A stretch of DNA of 64,000 nt from NCBI GenBank assembly GCA_900450595.1, contig UGGS01000001.1, positions 1,116,001 to 1,180,000 of the forward strand, given 5' to 3'. Below the pieces are notes generated by a model. That model was not told the DNA's origin. It saw only the letters and a list, made by a program, of their open reading frames with translations, and made no database searches. A program made the translations under genes and the position numbers. Of the stretch, positions 47,681-56,331 are shown piece by piece. Positions within the stretch are counted from its first letter, which is position 1; every line of letters begins with the position of its first letter. This DNA comes from [Flavobacterium] thermophilum (GTDB lineage Bacteria > Bacillota > Bacilli > Bacillales > Anoxybacillaceae).

Positions 47681-47711
47681 ATGTAAACTATTTATAAAAA
47701 ATAGTTTACAT
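47681..47711. promoter_or_regulatory. BirA (biotin) operator before bioF
   Basis: TGTAAAC, 15 bases, then GTTTACA, within a longer inverted repeat (TGTAAACTATT/AATAGTTTACA). It is ~16 bases before the bioF start, as in biotin-repressed bacillus genes. Confidence 0.8.
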
Positions 47712-47807
47712 TAAAACGTGTGAATCGGCTAGGAAAAGATGGTCGGTTTTGTTGATTGATTATTTAGCACATTGTTTTGGAAATTATTATTTCCGATCTC
47801 AGCCACA

Positions 47808-47838
47808 TGCATAGTTCAATCGCACACCTGTCATACTA
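47808..47838 (+). promoter_or_regulatory. Sigma-G/sigma-F-type promoter of sspH
   Basis: GCATA (-35, 47809-47813), 18 bases, then CATACTA (-10, 47832-47838), an excellent match to forespore promoters, ~34 bases before the sspH ATG. Confidence 0.75.
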
Positions 47839-47871
47839 TGCGTGTTATCGGCAAATAAGGAGGTGTTTCAG

Positions 47872-48054
47872 ATGGATGTCCGTCGGGCGCAAGAAATCGC
47901 GTCGTCGCCGGTGATGGCAAACGTCACGTACAACGGCCAGCGCATTTACATTGAGCATGTCGATCAGCAAAAAGGCGTAGCAACGATCCACCCGCTTGAC
48001 AACCCGAAGCAAAAACAAAGCGTGCCGGTCGCCAGCTTAGAAGAGCATGCTTAA
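47872..48054 (+). CDS. sspH: Small acid-soluble spore protein H
   Basis: This 60-residue SspH family protein (MDVRRAQEIASSPVMANVTY; ends VASLEEHA) is a minor spore-core protein made in the forespore. ATG 47872 follows AAGGAGGTGTTTCAG. Length matches the family. Confidence 0.93.
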   Translation: MDVRRAQEIASSPVMANVTYNGQRIYIEHVDQQKGVATIHPLDNPKQKQSVPVASLEEHA

Positions 48055-48249
48055 CCGCAAAAAAGCGAGAGAAAGGAATCGCCCTTTCTCCCGCTTTTTG
48101 ATTGAATCGGCCGTCAGCTCTTCCCGCTCTTTGTAGGCCTCGTAGGCCTCTTGCACCGTTTGTTCCTTCATCGCTGTCCGGCCTGCCGTCCGTGTGTCGG
48201 CGGCGCGGGCCGGATGCCCGGCGCGTTGGTTGTCCGGTTTCCGTTTCAT
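48037..48249 (-). CDS. Hypothetical 70-residue basic protein
   Basis: ATG 48249 has a strong ribosome site (GAAGGAGGGGAGGGCG). The protein is Lys/Arg-rich (MKRKPDNQRAGHPARAADTR, then TVQEAYEAYKEREELTADSIKK). Its last ~18 codons are read through the sspH terminator and overlap the sspH 3' end, so the functional stop or the gene itself is uncertain. I recognise no family. Confidence 0.5.
   Translation of the reverse strand: MKRKPDNQRAGHPARAADTRTAGRTAMKEQTVQEAYEAYKEREELTADSIKKREKGRFLSLAFLRLSMLF
48059..48099 (+). terminator. Terminator after sspH
   Basis: AAAAAGCGAGAGAAAGG pairs with CCCTTTCTCCCGCTTTTT, with T-run on the plus strand. Confidence 0.85.
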
Positions 48250-48341
48250 CGCCCTCCCCTCCTTCATCCCTAGCATGCCCCGAATGAGACGGGTTTACGA
48301 TAGCGAAGGGGAAAGAGAGCATTCTCGCCTCAAACACTATT

Positions 48342-48710
48342 TTACCTTATTTTTTCCAACAGCTCGATCCGATTGCGGAACGGATCGCGAAAGGAAAACC
48401 GCTTCACTCCTGGGATCGGTTTTTCGTCTTGCGTCGCGACGCCGTGCTCTTCCAAATAACGGCGCGCCGCTTCCACATCTTCCACTTCGAAAGCGGGGTG
48501 GCTTTTGCTGTTGTAGCCGTCGCGTTGTTCCGCCCCGATATGGAGCTCGATATCGCCGACTTTGTACCAAAGTCCACCGTTTCCTTTCAGCGATGCCGGC
48601 TTTTCGATTTCTTGAAAACCAAGCACACCGGTGTAAAAGGCGCGCGCTTCGTCTTCGGCGCCAAACGGAATGCAAATTTGCACATGGTCAAGCCGTTTTA
48701 CACGAATCAT
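48342..48710 (-). CDS. VOC-family (glyoxalase/dioxygenase fold) protein
   Basis: The start is ATG 48710 (ribosome site AGGAGAGGAACG), giving 122 residues; it overlaps the stop of the preceding gene by 4 bases. The fold repeats are RLDHVQICIPFGAEDEARAF at the start and SHPAFEVEDVEAARRYLEEH later, with RFSFRDPFRNRIELLE as the final metal-side strand. The reaction is unknown. It is the last gene of the sdpRI-yhfC operon. Confidence 0.85.
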   Translation of the reverse strand: MIRVKRLDHVQICIPFGAEDEARAFYTGVLGFQEIEKPASLKGNGGLWYKVGDIELHIGAEQRDGYNSKSHPAFEVEDVEAARRYLEEHGVATQDEKPIPGVKRFSFRDPFRNRIELLEKIR

Positions 48711-49483
48711 CGTTCCTCTCCTCCCTGTCCGAATGCCGGTTTGATCCGGCGGATGAACGAAACAGCGGCGATCGCCCAAACAAGCAGCACCGCTTCGACC
48801 GCCCAAACGTTCGTGACCACTTTCGCTTGATAAAGCGCGGGCAAAACGTCCATCGCCGCGTGAAGCAAAATCGCGTACAGGACATAACGGAACTGCCGCT
48901 GGCGCACGCCAAGCAAAACGAGGAGCGACAGCGCCGTGTGCACCGCCAAAGCAAACAGCCGCTCCAAGCCGCCTAACACGTACATCGCAAACGGCGTGTG
49001 CAACACTTGCTCCTTGATCAGCTCCGCCTGTCCTGCCGGAAGCGATGGGGCGATCGTTTTGTCGAATGATCCGGATTGAATCAAGCTCGCAAGCACGATG
49101 ACGTTGACCGCGCCAACCGCCCCGAGCAATACCGCTTCCGCCCCGCCATGGCCAAGGCCGAATGACAGCCCATCGCCATATGCGCGTTTTTGTTTTAACA
49201 GCCAGCGAAACCCGACATAGCGGCCAAGTTCTTCAAACACGCCAGCGGCAAGCGCCGCGTACAGGACAAAGAGCCAAACGCTGTCTGTTCCTTTTAACGC
49301 CGGCCGGCCCGGTTCGAGCACAGCGATGTGCAGCGCTTTTTCCAATACTTGTGAGAAAACGAGAAACACAACTGCCCCGACGCCGAGCGCTTTCCATGAA
49401 AGCCATCCTTTTTTTCTTCCGTACCATGCGAGACCAACTGGAACAAACAATGAAATGGCAAGCTGTACAGCCGCACCGATCAT
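48707..49483 (-). CDS. yhfC: YhfC-family intramembrane metalloprotease-like protein
   Basis: This ~258-residue protein has about seven membrane segments. AAGVFEELGRYVGFRWL (~84-100) supplies the EExxR-like motif, and GLGHGGAEAVLLG (~110) and LHAAMDVLPALY (~208) the presumed His/Asp metal ligands of the CPBP-related family. ATG 49483 is better spaced from GGGAGAGG than the GTG two codons earlier. It follows sdpI by 30 bases. Substrate unknown. Confidence 0.85.
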   Translation of the reverse strand: MIGAAVQLAISLFVPVGLAWYGRKKGWLSWKALGVGAVVFLVFSQVLEKALHIAVLEPGRPALKGTDSVWLFVLYAALAAGVFEELGRYVGFRWLLKQKRAYGDGLSFGLGHGGAEAVLLGAVGAVNVIVLASLIQSGSFDKTIAPSLPAGQAELIKEQVLHTPFAMYVLGGLERLFALAVHTALSLLVLLGVRQRQFRYVLYAILLHAAMDVLPALYQAKVVTNVWAVEAVLLVWAIAAVSFIRRIKPAFGQGGEER

Positions 49484-49513
49484 TCCCACGTCCCTCTCCC
49501 CCCTCCCGCTTAT

Positions 49514-50161
49514 TTATGAACGGTTGCGCTGTTCTTGCTGCTCATAAAGAAACGATCGAACGATGAGATACAAATTGCCGACAACGATGATGACGACAAA
49601 CAAAACAGCCCTCATCTCTCCGCGCCAAAACGCGGTGAGCATCGACAAAATCCCCATCGCGGTAAATACTTTGCCGCCAAGACGGTGCGTTTTATGCCAA
49701 ACCGTCTCACTCGCTAATGTCCACGGTGTGCGGATGCCAATGAAATAATTGTGTTTGATTTTCGGCATATAATTTCCGATGACAAGAAACAGGCCGCCGA
49801 TGCCAAGCGGCATGACCGCCCCAACATCGATGGAAAATCCAAGATTGTACGCCAACGTCACGGCATGCAGCGCCAAGAAAAAGCAGGAAAGCGCCGCATT
49901 GACCATACGATAGCTTGTTTGAAATCGGGCGTAATTTTCTCTTTTCGGGTCGAGCTTCGGCAAGACCGCCATCAAAAACGTGAACACCGTCATGAGAACG
50001 GGCAGCAACAACGCGCCAAACCATTTGCTGCTGAAGCCGTCAGCTTCCCCTGATGCATTCCAATGGATCGCCACTTGATCCGGCAAATACGGAAGGGCGG
50101 CCAAACTCAAGAAATAAGCGAGAACCGTCAACACGATCGTCAGCCGGCTAACGTTCACCAT
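49514..50161 (-). CDS. sdpI: SdpI-type immunity membrane protein
   Basis: The start is ATG 50161 behind GGGGGAGAGAC, giving 215 residues with ~6 membrane segments. The DUF1648 start (LPYLPDQVAIHWNASGEADG) is followed by the SdpI signature NYMPKIKHNYFIGIRTPWTL (~140-159). In B. subtilis SdpI protects from the SDP toxin and sequesters SdpR. No sdpABC toxin genes are present here. It overlaps sdpR by 14 bases. Confidence 0.9.
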   Translation of the reverse strand: MVNVSRLTIVLTVLAYFLSLAALPYLPDQVAIHWNASGEADGFSSKWFGALLLPVLMTVFTFLMAVLPKLDPKRENYARFQTSYRMVNAALSCFFLALHAVTLAYNLGFSIDVGAVMPLGIGGLFLVIGNYMPKIKHNYFIGIRTPWTLASETVWHKTHRLGGKVFTAMGILSMLTAFWRGEMRAVLFVVIIVVGNLYLIVRSFLYEQQEQRNRS

Positions 50162-50444
50162 GTCTCTCCCCCTTTTCGACAAAATCGTAAAACCAGCGAA
50201 GCAAATCTTGAAACACCGTCGTGTTCAGAGAGTAGTAGATATGCTGTCCCTCACGCCTGTCTTGCACCAAATCAGCCTGCTTGAGAATTTTCAAATGATG
50301 CGAGACGCTCGGCTTCTGCATATCGAAATGCGAAGCGATCTCCCCTGCCGTCAACTCCCCATTCCGCAACAAGGATAAAATTTTCCGCCGCGTCGGATCG
50401 GCGATCGCTTTAAACGCTTCGTTGAATGACAATAGCGATCCCAC
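50148..50444 (-). CDS. sdpR: SdpR-type ArsR-family autorepressor
   Basis: This ≤98-residue winged-helix repressor has AIADPTRRKILSLL, GEIASHFDMQKPSVSHHLKIL and the wing DRREGQHIYYSL. The start may be GTG 50444 or the TTG four codons later (TTGTCATTCAACG), which has a better ribosome site. It is co-transcribed with sdpI. Two matching palindromes upstream (50554-50573, 50595-50610) are likely operators. Confidence 0.88.
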   Translation of the reverse strand: MGSLLSFNEAFKAIADPTRRKILSLLRNGELTAGEIASHFDMQKPSVSHHLKILKQADLVQDRREGQHIYYSLNTTVFQDLLRWFYDFVEKGERHGER

Positions 50445-50553
50445 CTTGCAAACGAGTTTTCGTTGGATAAACCGCTAAAGGGGCATCTTTCGTTTATCAC
50501 AGCTTCGCGTGCGGCGCATGCAACCGACTTTTCATGCCGGTCTATAGTTAGAC

Positions 50554-50573
50554 ATTTAGAAAATTATCTAAAT
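50554..50573. promoter_or_regulatory. Putative SdpR operator 1
   Basis: ATTTAGA, 6 bases, TCTAAAT: a perfect inverted repeat ~110 bases before sdpR. Confidence 0.6.
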
Positions 50574-50594
50574 ACAGACAAAAACATTCGATAT

Positions 50595-50610
50595 TTAGAC
50601 ATCTTTCTAA
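50595..50610. promoter_or_regulatory. Putative SdpR operator 2
   Basis: TTAGA, 6 bases, TCTAA: same half-site and spacing as operator 1, 37 bases away. Confidence 0.55.
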
Positions 50611-50764
50611 TTAAAGAATATTCCATTTCCATTGAATTGTCAATGTATGTTCCGACTTTTCATATCTCACATGCGATGGGCGGCTGCTCCCCCTCCATGG
50701 AAGAGAAATAGCCAAGCACAGCCCCCTCCACCACTGGCAGAGGGGGATTCCCCATTAACTTCCA

Positions 50765-52312
50765 TTAAAACCCCGTCGGCCAAGCGGCGAGCAGCCGCTC
50801 GCTTTTTTCGCGCTTGGATGTCAGCAAATATTCAAGCGTCTGGCAAAGGAATTTCCGCGTCTTTGCCGGGTGGATGACGTCATCGATCAAATGTTTGCGC
50901 GCCGCCCCATACGGCGAGCTGTCAAACGACCACTGCTTGAGCAGCTCCTGACGCCGCTCATGCGGGTTGTCGGCGCGTTCAAGCTCGCGGCCGTATACGA
51001 CGTTGACGCCGACTTCCGGACCGGTGAAATTGATTTCCGCGCTCGGCCAAGCGACGACCACATCCGCCCCCATTCCCGGTCCGCACATATTGCCGTACGC
51101 CGCCCCGATGCTTTTGCGGATGACAACCGAAATTTTCGGGACGGTTGATAGAGCAAGCGCCTGATTCCACACCATAATTTTCGTTGCCATTTTCGCTTTT
51201 TCCGCCTCGACGCTGATGCGGAAGCCAGGCGTATCGTGCAAAAAGATGAGCGGAATATGGTACGAGTCGCACAGGCAAATGAATTCCGTCGCCTTTTGAC
51301 ATTCCTGCGGTCCGGGCGCTCCTGCGTATTGGTTGGGCTGATTGGCGATGATGCCGACGACATGGCCGTTTAAATGCGCCAAAGCGGTGATCAGCGCTTT
51401 GCCGAATTGTTTCTGGTACTCAAAATAGTCCCCTTCATCAACAAGGCAGGCGATGATGTTTCGCATATCATAGACGCGGCTACGTTTGTCCGGCAAAATT
51501 GAAAACACTTCCTCAACCATCCGGTATGGGTCATCGTCCGTCTTCCGCATCGGCGGCCGCTCGTTCGCGTTTTGCGGCATGTATGAAAAAAACCTTTTTA
51601 GTTGCTCGATGCATTCTGCCTCTGTCTCGCCATCGGCGTCAATTTGCCCTGTATACTGGTAATGAATGTCTACGCCCCCAAGCTCTTCTGGAGAAACGCG
51701 CTGCCCGTTTGCCAGCTCGAGCATGCGCGGCCCAGCGATCGCCATGCATGTCCCCTTCAGCTGCGTGACAAAGTCGCAGCTGACCGCCGTCCATGTCGGA
51801 CCGCCGTAGCTGTCCCCTAAAATCGCCGCCATCGTCGGCACTTGCCGGTGGTGGGTGAGCAGCTCGCGCGGAAACAATTTGTCGCTGATCCCGTCCGCCC
51901 CCATTCCATCCGGCATGCGCAGCCCGCCGCCTTCATGGAGGAAAAACATCGGCAAGCCGTTTCTGACAGCCAACGCATGCATCTGCCGCGACTTGCGCAA
52001 ATGAACGCTCCCCTCCGTTCCCGCGAGCACCGTTTTATCCCCGGCGATGATGACCGCCGAGCGGCCATTCACTTTGCCGATGCCGGCGACAAGCCCGTCT
52101 CCGTACGTCGTTTCTTCCAAGCCGGGCTGGTCGGATGTGTTCAGCTGTCCGAACTCGATAAACGTTTCGGCATCGACAAGCAGGTCGATCCGCTCTCTAG
52201 CCGTCAGCAGCCCTTTCTCGTGCTGCTTGGCGATTTTCTCCTCGCCGCCGCCCAGCGCAGCGCGCGCCTTTTTCGCCATCAGTTCGTCTGTTAATTGCCG
52301 CAAATTCTCCAT
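50765..52312 (-). CDS. Acyl-CoA carboxylase, carboxyltransferase subunit
   Basis: This 515-residue biotin-dependent carboxyltransferase (PccB/MmdA-like) has an N-domain with LLTARERIDLLVDAETFIEF and GDKTVLAGTEGSVH, and a C-domain with PLIFLHDTPGFR and GAAYGNMCGPGMGADVVVAW (the oxyanion/acyl-CoA site). Partners carrying biotin are not in the window. The upstream gene encodes an acyl-CoA ligase, so it likely carboxylates a branched or short acyl-CoA; the substrate is inferred. Confidence 0.9.
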   Translation of the reverse strand: MENLRQLTDELMAKKARAALGGGEEKIAKQHEKGLLTARERIDLLVDAETFIEFGQLNTSDQPGLEETTYGDGLVAGIGKVNGRSAVIIAGDKTVLAGTEGSVHLRKSRQMHALAVRNGLPMFFLHEGGGLRMPDGMGADGISDKLFPRELLTHHRQVPTMAAILGDSYGGPTWTAVSCDFVTQLKGTCMAIAGPRMLELANGQRVSPEELGGVDIHYQYTGQIDADGETEAECIEQLKRFFSYMPQNANERPPMRKTDDDPYRMVEEVFSILPDKRSRVYDMRNIIACLVDEGDYFEYQKQFGKALITALAHLNGHVVGIIANQPNQYAGAPGPQECQKATEFICLCDSYHIPLIFLHDTPGFRISVEAEKAKMATKIMVWNQALALSTVPKISVVIRKSIGAAYGNMCGPGMGADVVVAWPSAEINFTGPEVGVNVVYGRELERADNPHERRQELLKQWSFDSSPYGAARKHLIDDVIHPAKTRKFLCQTLEYLLTSKREKSERLLAAWPTGF

Positions 52313-52371
52313 CGTGATCCCCCTTTTCCAGAAAAAGGCGGGGCGGCCCGCGCCAAAACCCCGCCGCGATG

Positions 52372-54027
52372 TTATTCCCTCGGAAGCAGCTTTCGCAATA
52401 CTTTGCCTGACGGCGTCGCCGGCAGTTCATCGATGAACTCGATATAGCGCGGATATTTGAACGCCGCCATATGCGCTTTCGCCCATTCGATCAAGTCAGA
52501 CGGCGCCACCCTTCCTTTGTACGAATCATGGAGAACGACAAACGCTTTCGGCACTTCCCCTTTCATCGGGTCAGGCACGCCGATGACCGCACATTGCTTG
52601 ACGGCCGGATGTTCGTTCAACAGTGCCTCGACGTCTTCCGGAAAGACGCTGTAGCCGGACACTTTAATCATTTCTTTCAACCGCCCTTGGAAATACAAAT
52701 AGCCGTCTTCATCGACATACCCGATATCGCCAGTGTACACCCACCCATCTTTCAGCGTCTCGCTCGTCGCGTCATCGCGGCGGAAGTAGCCTTTAAAGAC
52801 ACCTGGATTTTTCACGACAATTTCCCCCGACTGTCCGGGCCCAAGCTCCCGTTTCGTTTCCGGATCGATGATGCGAATGTCCGTCTCATACGTCGGGATG
52901 CCGCACGAGCCAAATTTCACACGGTCATCCGGCATAAACGTGTCACACGTATGCGTCTCGCTCAGCCCGTAGGCGGCTTCGTACAACAGGCAGCCGCCGG
53001 TCGCTTCCGCCCACCGCTCGGCAAGGTCTTTCGTCACCAGCAGACCGAAGCTCGTCGCCAAGTTGCGTTTTAAACTCGACAAGTCGGCAGAGGTGGTTGA
53101 CAGCACTTGCAAAATGGCCGCATTCATCGGCGCGATGCTGTACCATGCCGTGACTTTGTACGTTTCGATGGCTTTGATCGTCGCCATCGGATCAAAGCGG
53201 GTAAACAGCACGCATGGATGTCCCGTGTACACCGGCGTATTCAGTCCCATCACCATGCCGGCAATATGGCAAAGCGGGGAATGGGCCATAAGCTGTTCGC
53301 GTTTTTCCGTCAGCCGGTTCGCCTGGGCGGATGCGGCCGTCTTAAATAGCGCATTGCCATAGGTGAGCATCGCTCCTTTCGGCCGACCGGTCGTACCCGA
53401 TGTAAAAATGATCAACCCGACATCGTTCCATAAGTCAATAGAAGCGGTCTCATCAAGCGGCGGATAGGCGGCGATGATGGCCGCAAAATCGTCCGCGGCG
53501 CTCATCGCCTCTTTCGGCTGCACAAGCTCGGCGCAAAGCGGGATGCCCCCTGCCGGATCGGCGTAATCGCCGTAGTGGCACGTTACGATAAACGACAGAG
53601 GCGCTGTTTGTTGTTCGGCTTGTCGAACGCGCGGCACTCCTTCCTCTCCGGCGATGATGCCGACAAGCGGCACTTCAGCGAAAAAATAGGCGAGCTCCGA
53701 TTCCCGGTACATCGGGTTGAGCGGGACGACGACGCCGCCTAACTGCTGGATGGCGAAGTGGGCGATGATGTATTGCGGACAGTTTTGCATGTACAAGGCG
53801 ACATAGCTTCCTTTTTCCACCCCTTTTTCCCGCAAATAGCGGGCAAAACGGCGGACGTGATCCAGCAATGTTCCCCAAGTGACCACCTTGTTGTAGAAGA
53901 TGTACGCCGGCTCGTTTTCCTCGCGTTCACCGCGGTGACGCAAATAATGATAAAGCGGATGTTCGCCGAGCACATAGTGGAGCTTCTTCGGCAATCCGCT
54001 CGGCCAATACGGGCGTGTTTTGTTCAT
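52372..54027 (-). CDS. AMP-forming acyl-CoA synthetase
   Basis: The start is ATG 54027 behind AAGGGATGG, giving 551 residues. ANL-family motifs: LIIFTSGTTGRPKGAML (~210), YGLSETHTCDTF (~315), DGWVYTGDIGYVDEDGYLYF (~395), RLKEMIKVSGYSVFP (~416), and the catalytic Lys in PSGKVLRKLL near the end. It activates a carboxylic acid, probably a medium- or long-chain fatty acid. It is followed by the carboxyltransferase after 59 bases. TetR-like and cre sites lie upstream. Confidence 0.92.
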   Translation of the reverse strand: MNKTRPYWPSGLPKKLHYVLGEHPLYHYLRHRGEREENEPAYIFYNKVVTWGTLLDHVRRFARYLREKGVEKGSYVALYMQNCPQYIIAHFAIQQLGGVVVPLNPMYRESELAYFFAEVPLVGIIAGEEGVPRVRQAEQQTAPLSFIVTCHYGDYADPAGGIPLCAELVQPKEAMSAADDFAAIIAAYPPLDETASIDLWNDVGLIIFTSGTTGRPKGAMLTYGNALFKTAASAQANRLTEKREQLMAHSPLCHIAGMVMGLNTPVYTGHPCVLFTRFDPMATIKAIETYKVTAWYSIAPMNAAILQVLSTTSADLSSLKRNLATSFGLLVTKDLAERWAEATGGCLLYEAAYGLSETHTCDTFMPDDRVKFGSCGIPTYETDIRIIDPETKRELGPGQSGEIVVKNPGVFKGYFRRDDATSETLKDGWVYTGDIGYVDEDGYLYFQGRLKEMIKVSGYSVFPEDVEALLNEHPAVKQCAVIGVPDPMKGEVPKAFVVLHDSYKGRVAPSDLIEWAKAHMAAFKYPRYIEFIDELPATPSGKVLRKLLPRE

Positions 54028-54052
54028 CCGTTTCACCATCCCTTATTAAAAA

Positions 54053-54068
54053 TACTGAACGGTTAGTA
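54053..54068. promoter_or_regulatory. Possible TetR/FadR-type operator
   Basis: TACTGAACGGTTAGTA is an imperfect palindrome 26 bases before the acyl-CoA synthetase start, of the kind bound by fatty-acid TetR repressors. Confidence 0.45.
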
Positions 54069-54079
54069 TGTCCCTTTTT

Positions 54080-54094
54080 AGAAAACGCTTTCAA
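54080..54094. promoter_or_regulatory. CcpA (cre) site before acyl-CoA synthetase
   Basis: On the minus strand TTGAAAGCGTTTTCT fits the WTGNAANCGNWNNCW consensus at every position, suggesting carbon-catabolite control. Confidence 0.65.
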
Positions 54095-54280
54095 ACACTT
54101 GTTCACGTCTCCTGCTTCATCCATATGCATATCATTTCGCCGTCATTCGTCAATTTCCTTTCTCGAACAGCCAAACTATTTTCTCCGACGCGGCAAACGG
54201 CCGCCCCCTTCCACGTTGGAGAAGGAGCGGCCGTTCGGAAAAGGAGGAAGCCTGAAGCAGCGCACGCGGCTTGATGGCGG

Positions 54281-54796
54281 TCATTGATGCGTTGCGGCCG
54301 GACGATGTGGACGATGCGTTTTATCCGTCCACCAATGACGGAGATATGGCAACACCCACCGGTCCAAACCGTATCGTCCCGCATTGGCTCCGGCGACGAG
54401 GATGAAGACGGTGAGCAGCACCATTTGCGGGTTCGTGCTCGTCGTGCCCGAGAACATGAAGGCGAAGTTCATGACAGCTCCCATGAGTGCGGCAAACGTC
54501 GTAAACAATCCGAGAATGAGCGCGATCCCGACGAGAAATTCACCCCATGGCACGAGGAAGTTGAACAATCCGACATTCGGCAGTGCTACGTTTTCGATAA
54601 AGCCCGCCCACCAGCTTTGCACAGCCGGGTGTTCGCCCGCGGCTTTCGCCAACGCTCCTTTTAAAAATCCGGTGGCGTCAAACCCTTGCGTGATTTTTTC
54701 CCACCCTGCCGTCATCCATTCATATCCTAAATACAAGCGGAATACGACCATCAACACCGATGCCGTGACGTGTTCGCGCAACCATTTGACAACCAT
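54281..54796 (-). CDS. DoxX-family membrane protein
   Basis: This 171-residue, four-helix DoxX/DoxD protein has LVVFRLYLGYEWMTAGWEKI-like FRLYLGYEWMTAGWEKITQG, then NFLVPWGEFLVGIALILGLF and GANAGRYGLDRWVLP. Members are linked to quinone redox chemistry and thiosulfate or oxidative-stress functions; the role here is unknown. Single gene, divergent from the PAS-GGDEF remnant. Confidence 0.88.
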   Translation of the reverse strand: MVVKWLREHVTASVLMVVFRLYLGYEWMTAGWEKITQGFDATGFLKGALAKAAGEHPAVQSWWAGFIENVALPNVGLFNFLVPWGEFLVGIALILGLFTTFAALMGAVMNFAFMFSGTTSTNPQMVLLTVFILVAGANAGRYGLDRWVLPYLRHWWTDKTHRPHRPAATHQ

Positions 54797-55035
54797 CGTA
54801 TTTCTCCCCTTTCGTTTTAGAAAATGTTCTTTACACTTTTATCTTAATCGTTTTTTCGCCTGGCGGCGCAGAGTTGCTCACTATTTCACAATATCTTCAA
54901 AAAGTTATGACGGAATGATGAATGCAAGATTCGTTTCATCGCAGTATGCCTTTCCTCACAGGAAAAAGGATTGGCGTCTTGCCTCTCATACCGGAAAATA
55001 AAATAAACAATGTTATAGAGAAAAGGAACGATTCA

Positions 55036-55538
55036 ATGGAGGGGAAAAGAAAGAACATGCTACTAAGACAAATGGATCACTTGTACGAGCAAATTGTCGA
55101 ACATACGAGCCAAGGGATTATGGTGACTGATGCCGACGCCCGCATTCGTTCAAACGGTTCAACGACACGTACGGCCATCAATGCGGAGACGACTGTTTGC
55201 GCAAAGTCGCCTTGTCGCTGAAGCAAACAGCAGAGCAATACGGCGGGACGGCAGCGCGCTATGGGGGGGAGGAATTTGCCGTCATTTTGCCGCACACTTC
55301 GCCGTCCGAAGCAGCGGCTGCCGCTGAGGCGGTGCGGGCAAACGTCGAGCGGCTCGCCATTCCGCACGGTTCCTCGCCCGCTGCTTGTGTCGTCACAGTC
55401 AGCGTCGGAGCCGCCGTCGCCGTCCCGCAACCAAACGAGAGCGCGGAAACCGTTCTTTCCCTTGCCGATCAGGCGCTTTATCGAGCCAAACAAAACGGGC
55501 GCAACCGGATGGAAATCGCCTGTCCCGCTCGTGGATGA
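55036..55538 (+). pseudogene. PAS-GGDEF signalling protein, deleted in the middle
   Basis: It starts at ATG 55036 with a helical segment and a PAS beginning (HTSQGIMVTDADARI, to ~55145). The frame then breaks. In another frame the second half of a GGDEF domain follows (FKRFNDTYGHQCGDDCLRKV, then ARYGGEEFAVILPHT, to 55538). The rest of the PAS domain and the start of the GGDEF domain are deleted. The product would not make cyclic-di-GMP. Confidence 0.8.
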
Positions 55539-55660
55539 ACCTCCTCCTTTTCTCAAAAGAAGCGAGATATCGTCAAGCGTTCAGTGCAGATACGCAACAA
55601 TCAGAAAGGGTGCCCCGCTTCTTTCGGGACACCCTCATGTTCATGTACTGACGTTATCGG

Positions 55661-56180
55661 TTACATCGTCCGCTGCCGGTCAGGGAACAACAGGCTAAAC
55701 AGCACCCCGGCCGCCAGCGCAATGGCAAATGTCGCAAACCGCGAGCTAACGATGGCCTCAAGCGGAGAGGAAATCCAAATGACCGTGCTGACAAAACCGG
55801 CCACAATCGTCGCGATGACGCCGATGCCGGAATACCGCTTCCAGAAGAAAGAGAGCAAAATCGCCGGCGACAACGTGCAGCCGATCCCTGCCCATGCCCA
55901 GCTGACAATAAAATACACAAGCGACTCGGATGTCATCGCCAACACCAAGCCAAGCAGCCCGGCAACGACCACCACCGCTCGAGAAAGCGCGACAAGCTGT
56001 TTTTCCGACAGGCGAAGGCGCAAAGAACGGCGCGCAATGTCTTCGCTGATGGCGCTCGTGATCACCAGCAGCTGTGAATCGGCCGTTGTCACGATGGCGG
56101 CCAAAATGCCCGACAAAAGCACTCCCGCGAGCCACGGCGGCAATAAATCGAGCGCCATGTGCGGCAACACCGTTATGTGT
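55661..56180 (-). pseudogene. Sodium:solute symporter (PutP-like), C-terminal fragment
   Basis: About 170 residues of the SSS family remain: LAGVLLSGILAAIVTTADSQ with the sodium-site signature, then WAWAGIGCTLSPAILLSFFW and a final membrane segment. The ~330 N-terminal residues are absent. Sequence homology ends near 56180, beside the ampS promoter region. Proline/sodium symport is the closest guess. Confidence 0.82.
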
Positions 56181-56331
56181 CAACCCATCCTGTTATTCCA
56201 ACATGAGGCGCGGCCTACATCGGAACGTTTCGCTCTCGTCCGGACAGCGTCCACATGTAAAGCTCCCTAAGTTGCGAGGCGGTGGGAATTATAATAAAGT
56301 GGAGATGAATCCAAAAAAAGGAGTGAACAAG

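Larger units (their letters stand above)
50445..50764. promoter_or_regulatory. Control region of the sdpRI operon
   Basis: About 320 gene-free bases, AT-rich around 50540-50640, carrying two palindromes listed separately. The part near 50690-50760 has a small GC hairpin (CCCCCTCCACCACTGGCAGAGGGGG) that may terminate the convergent-side carboxylase transcript. Confidence 0.5.

Noticed and set aside
54198..54237. Terminator after doxX (CGGCCG...CGGCCG hairpin)
   Set aside because: A hairpin can form, but there is no T-run on the minus strand, so I did not list it as a terminator.
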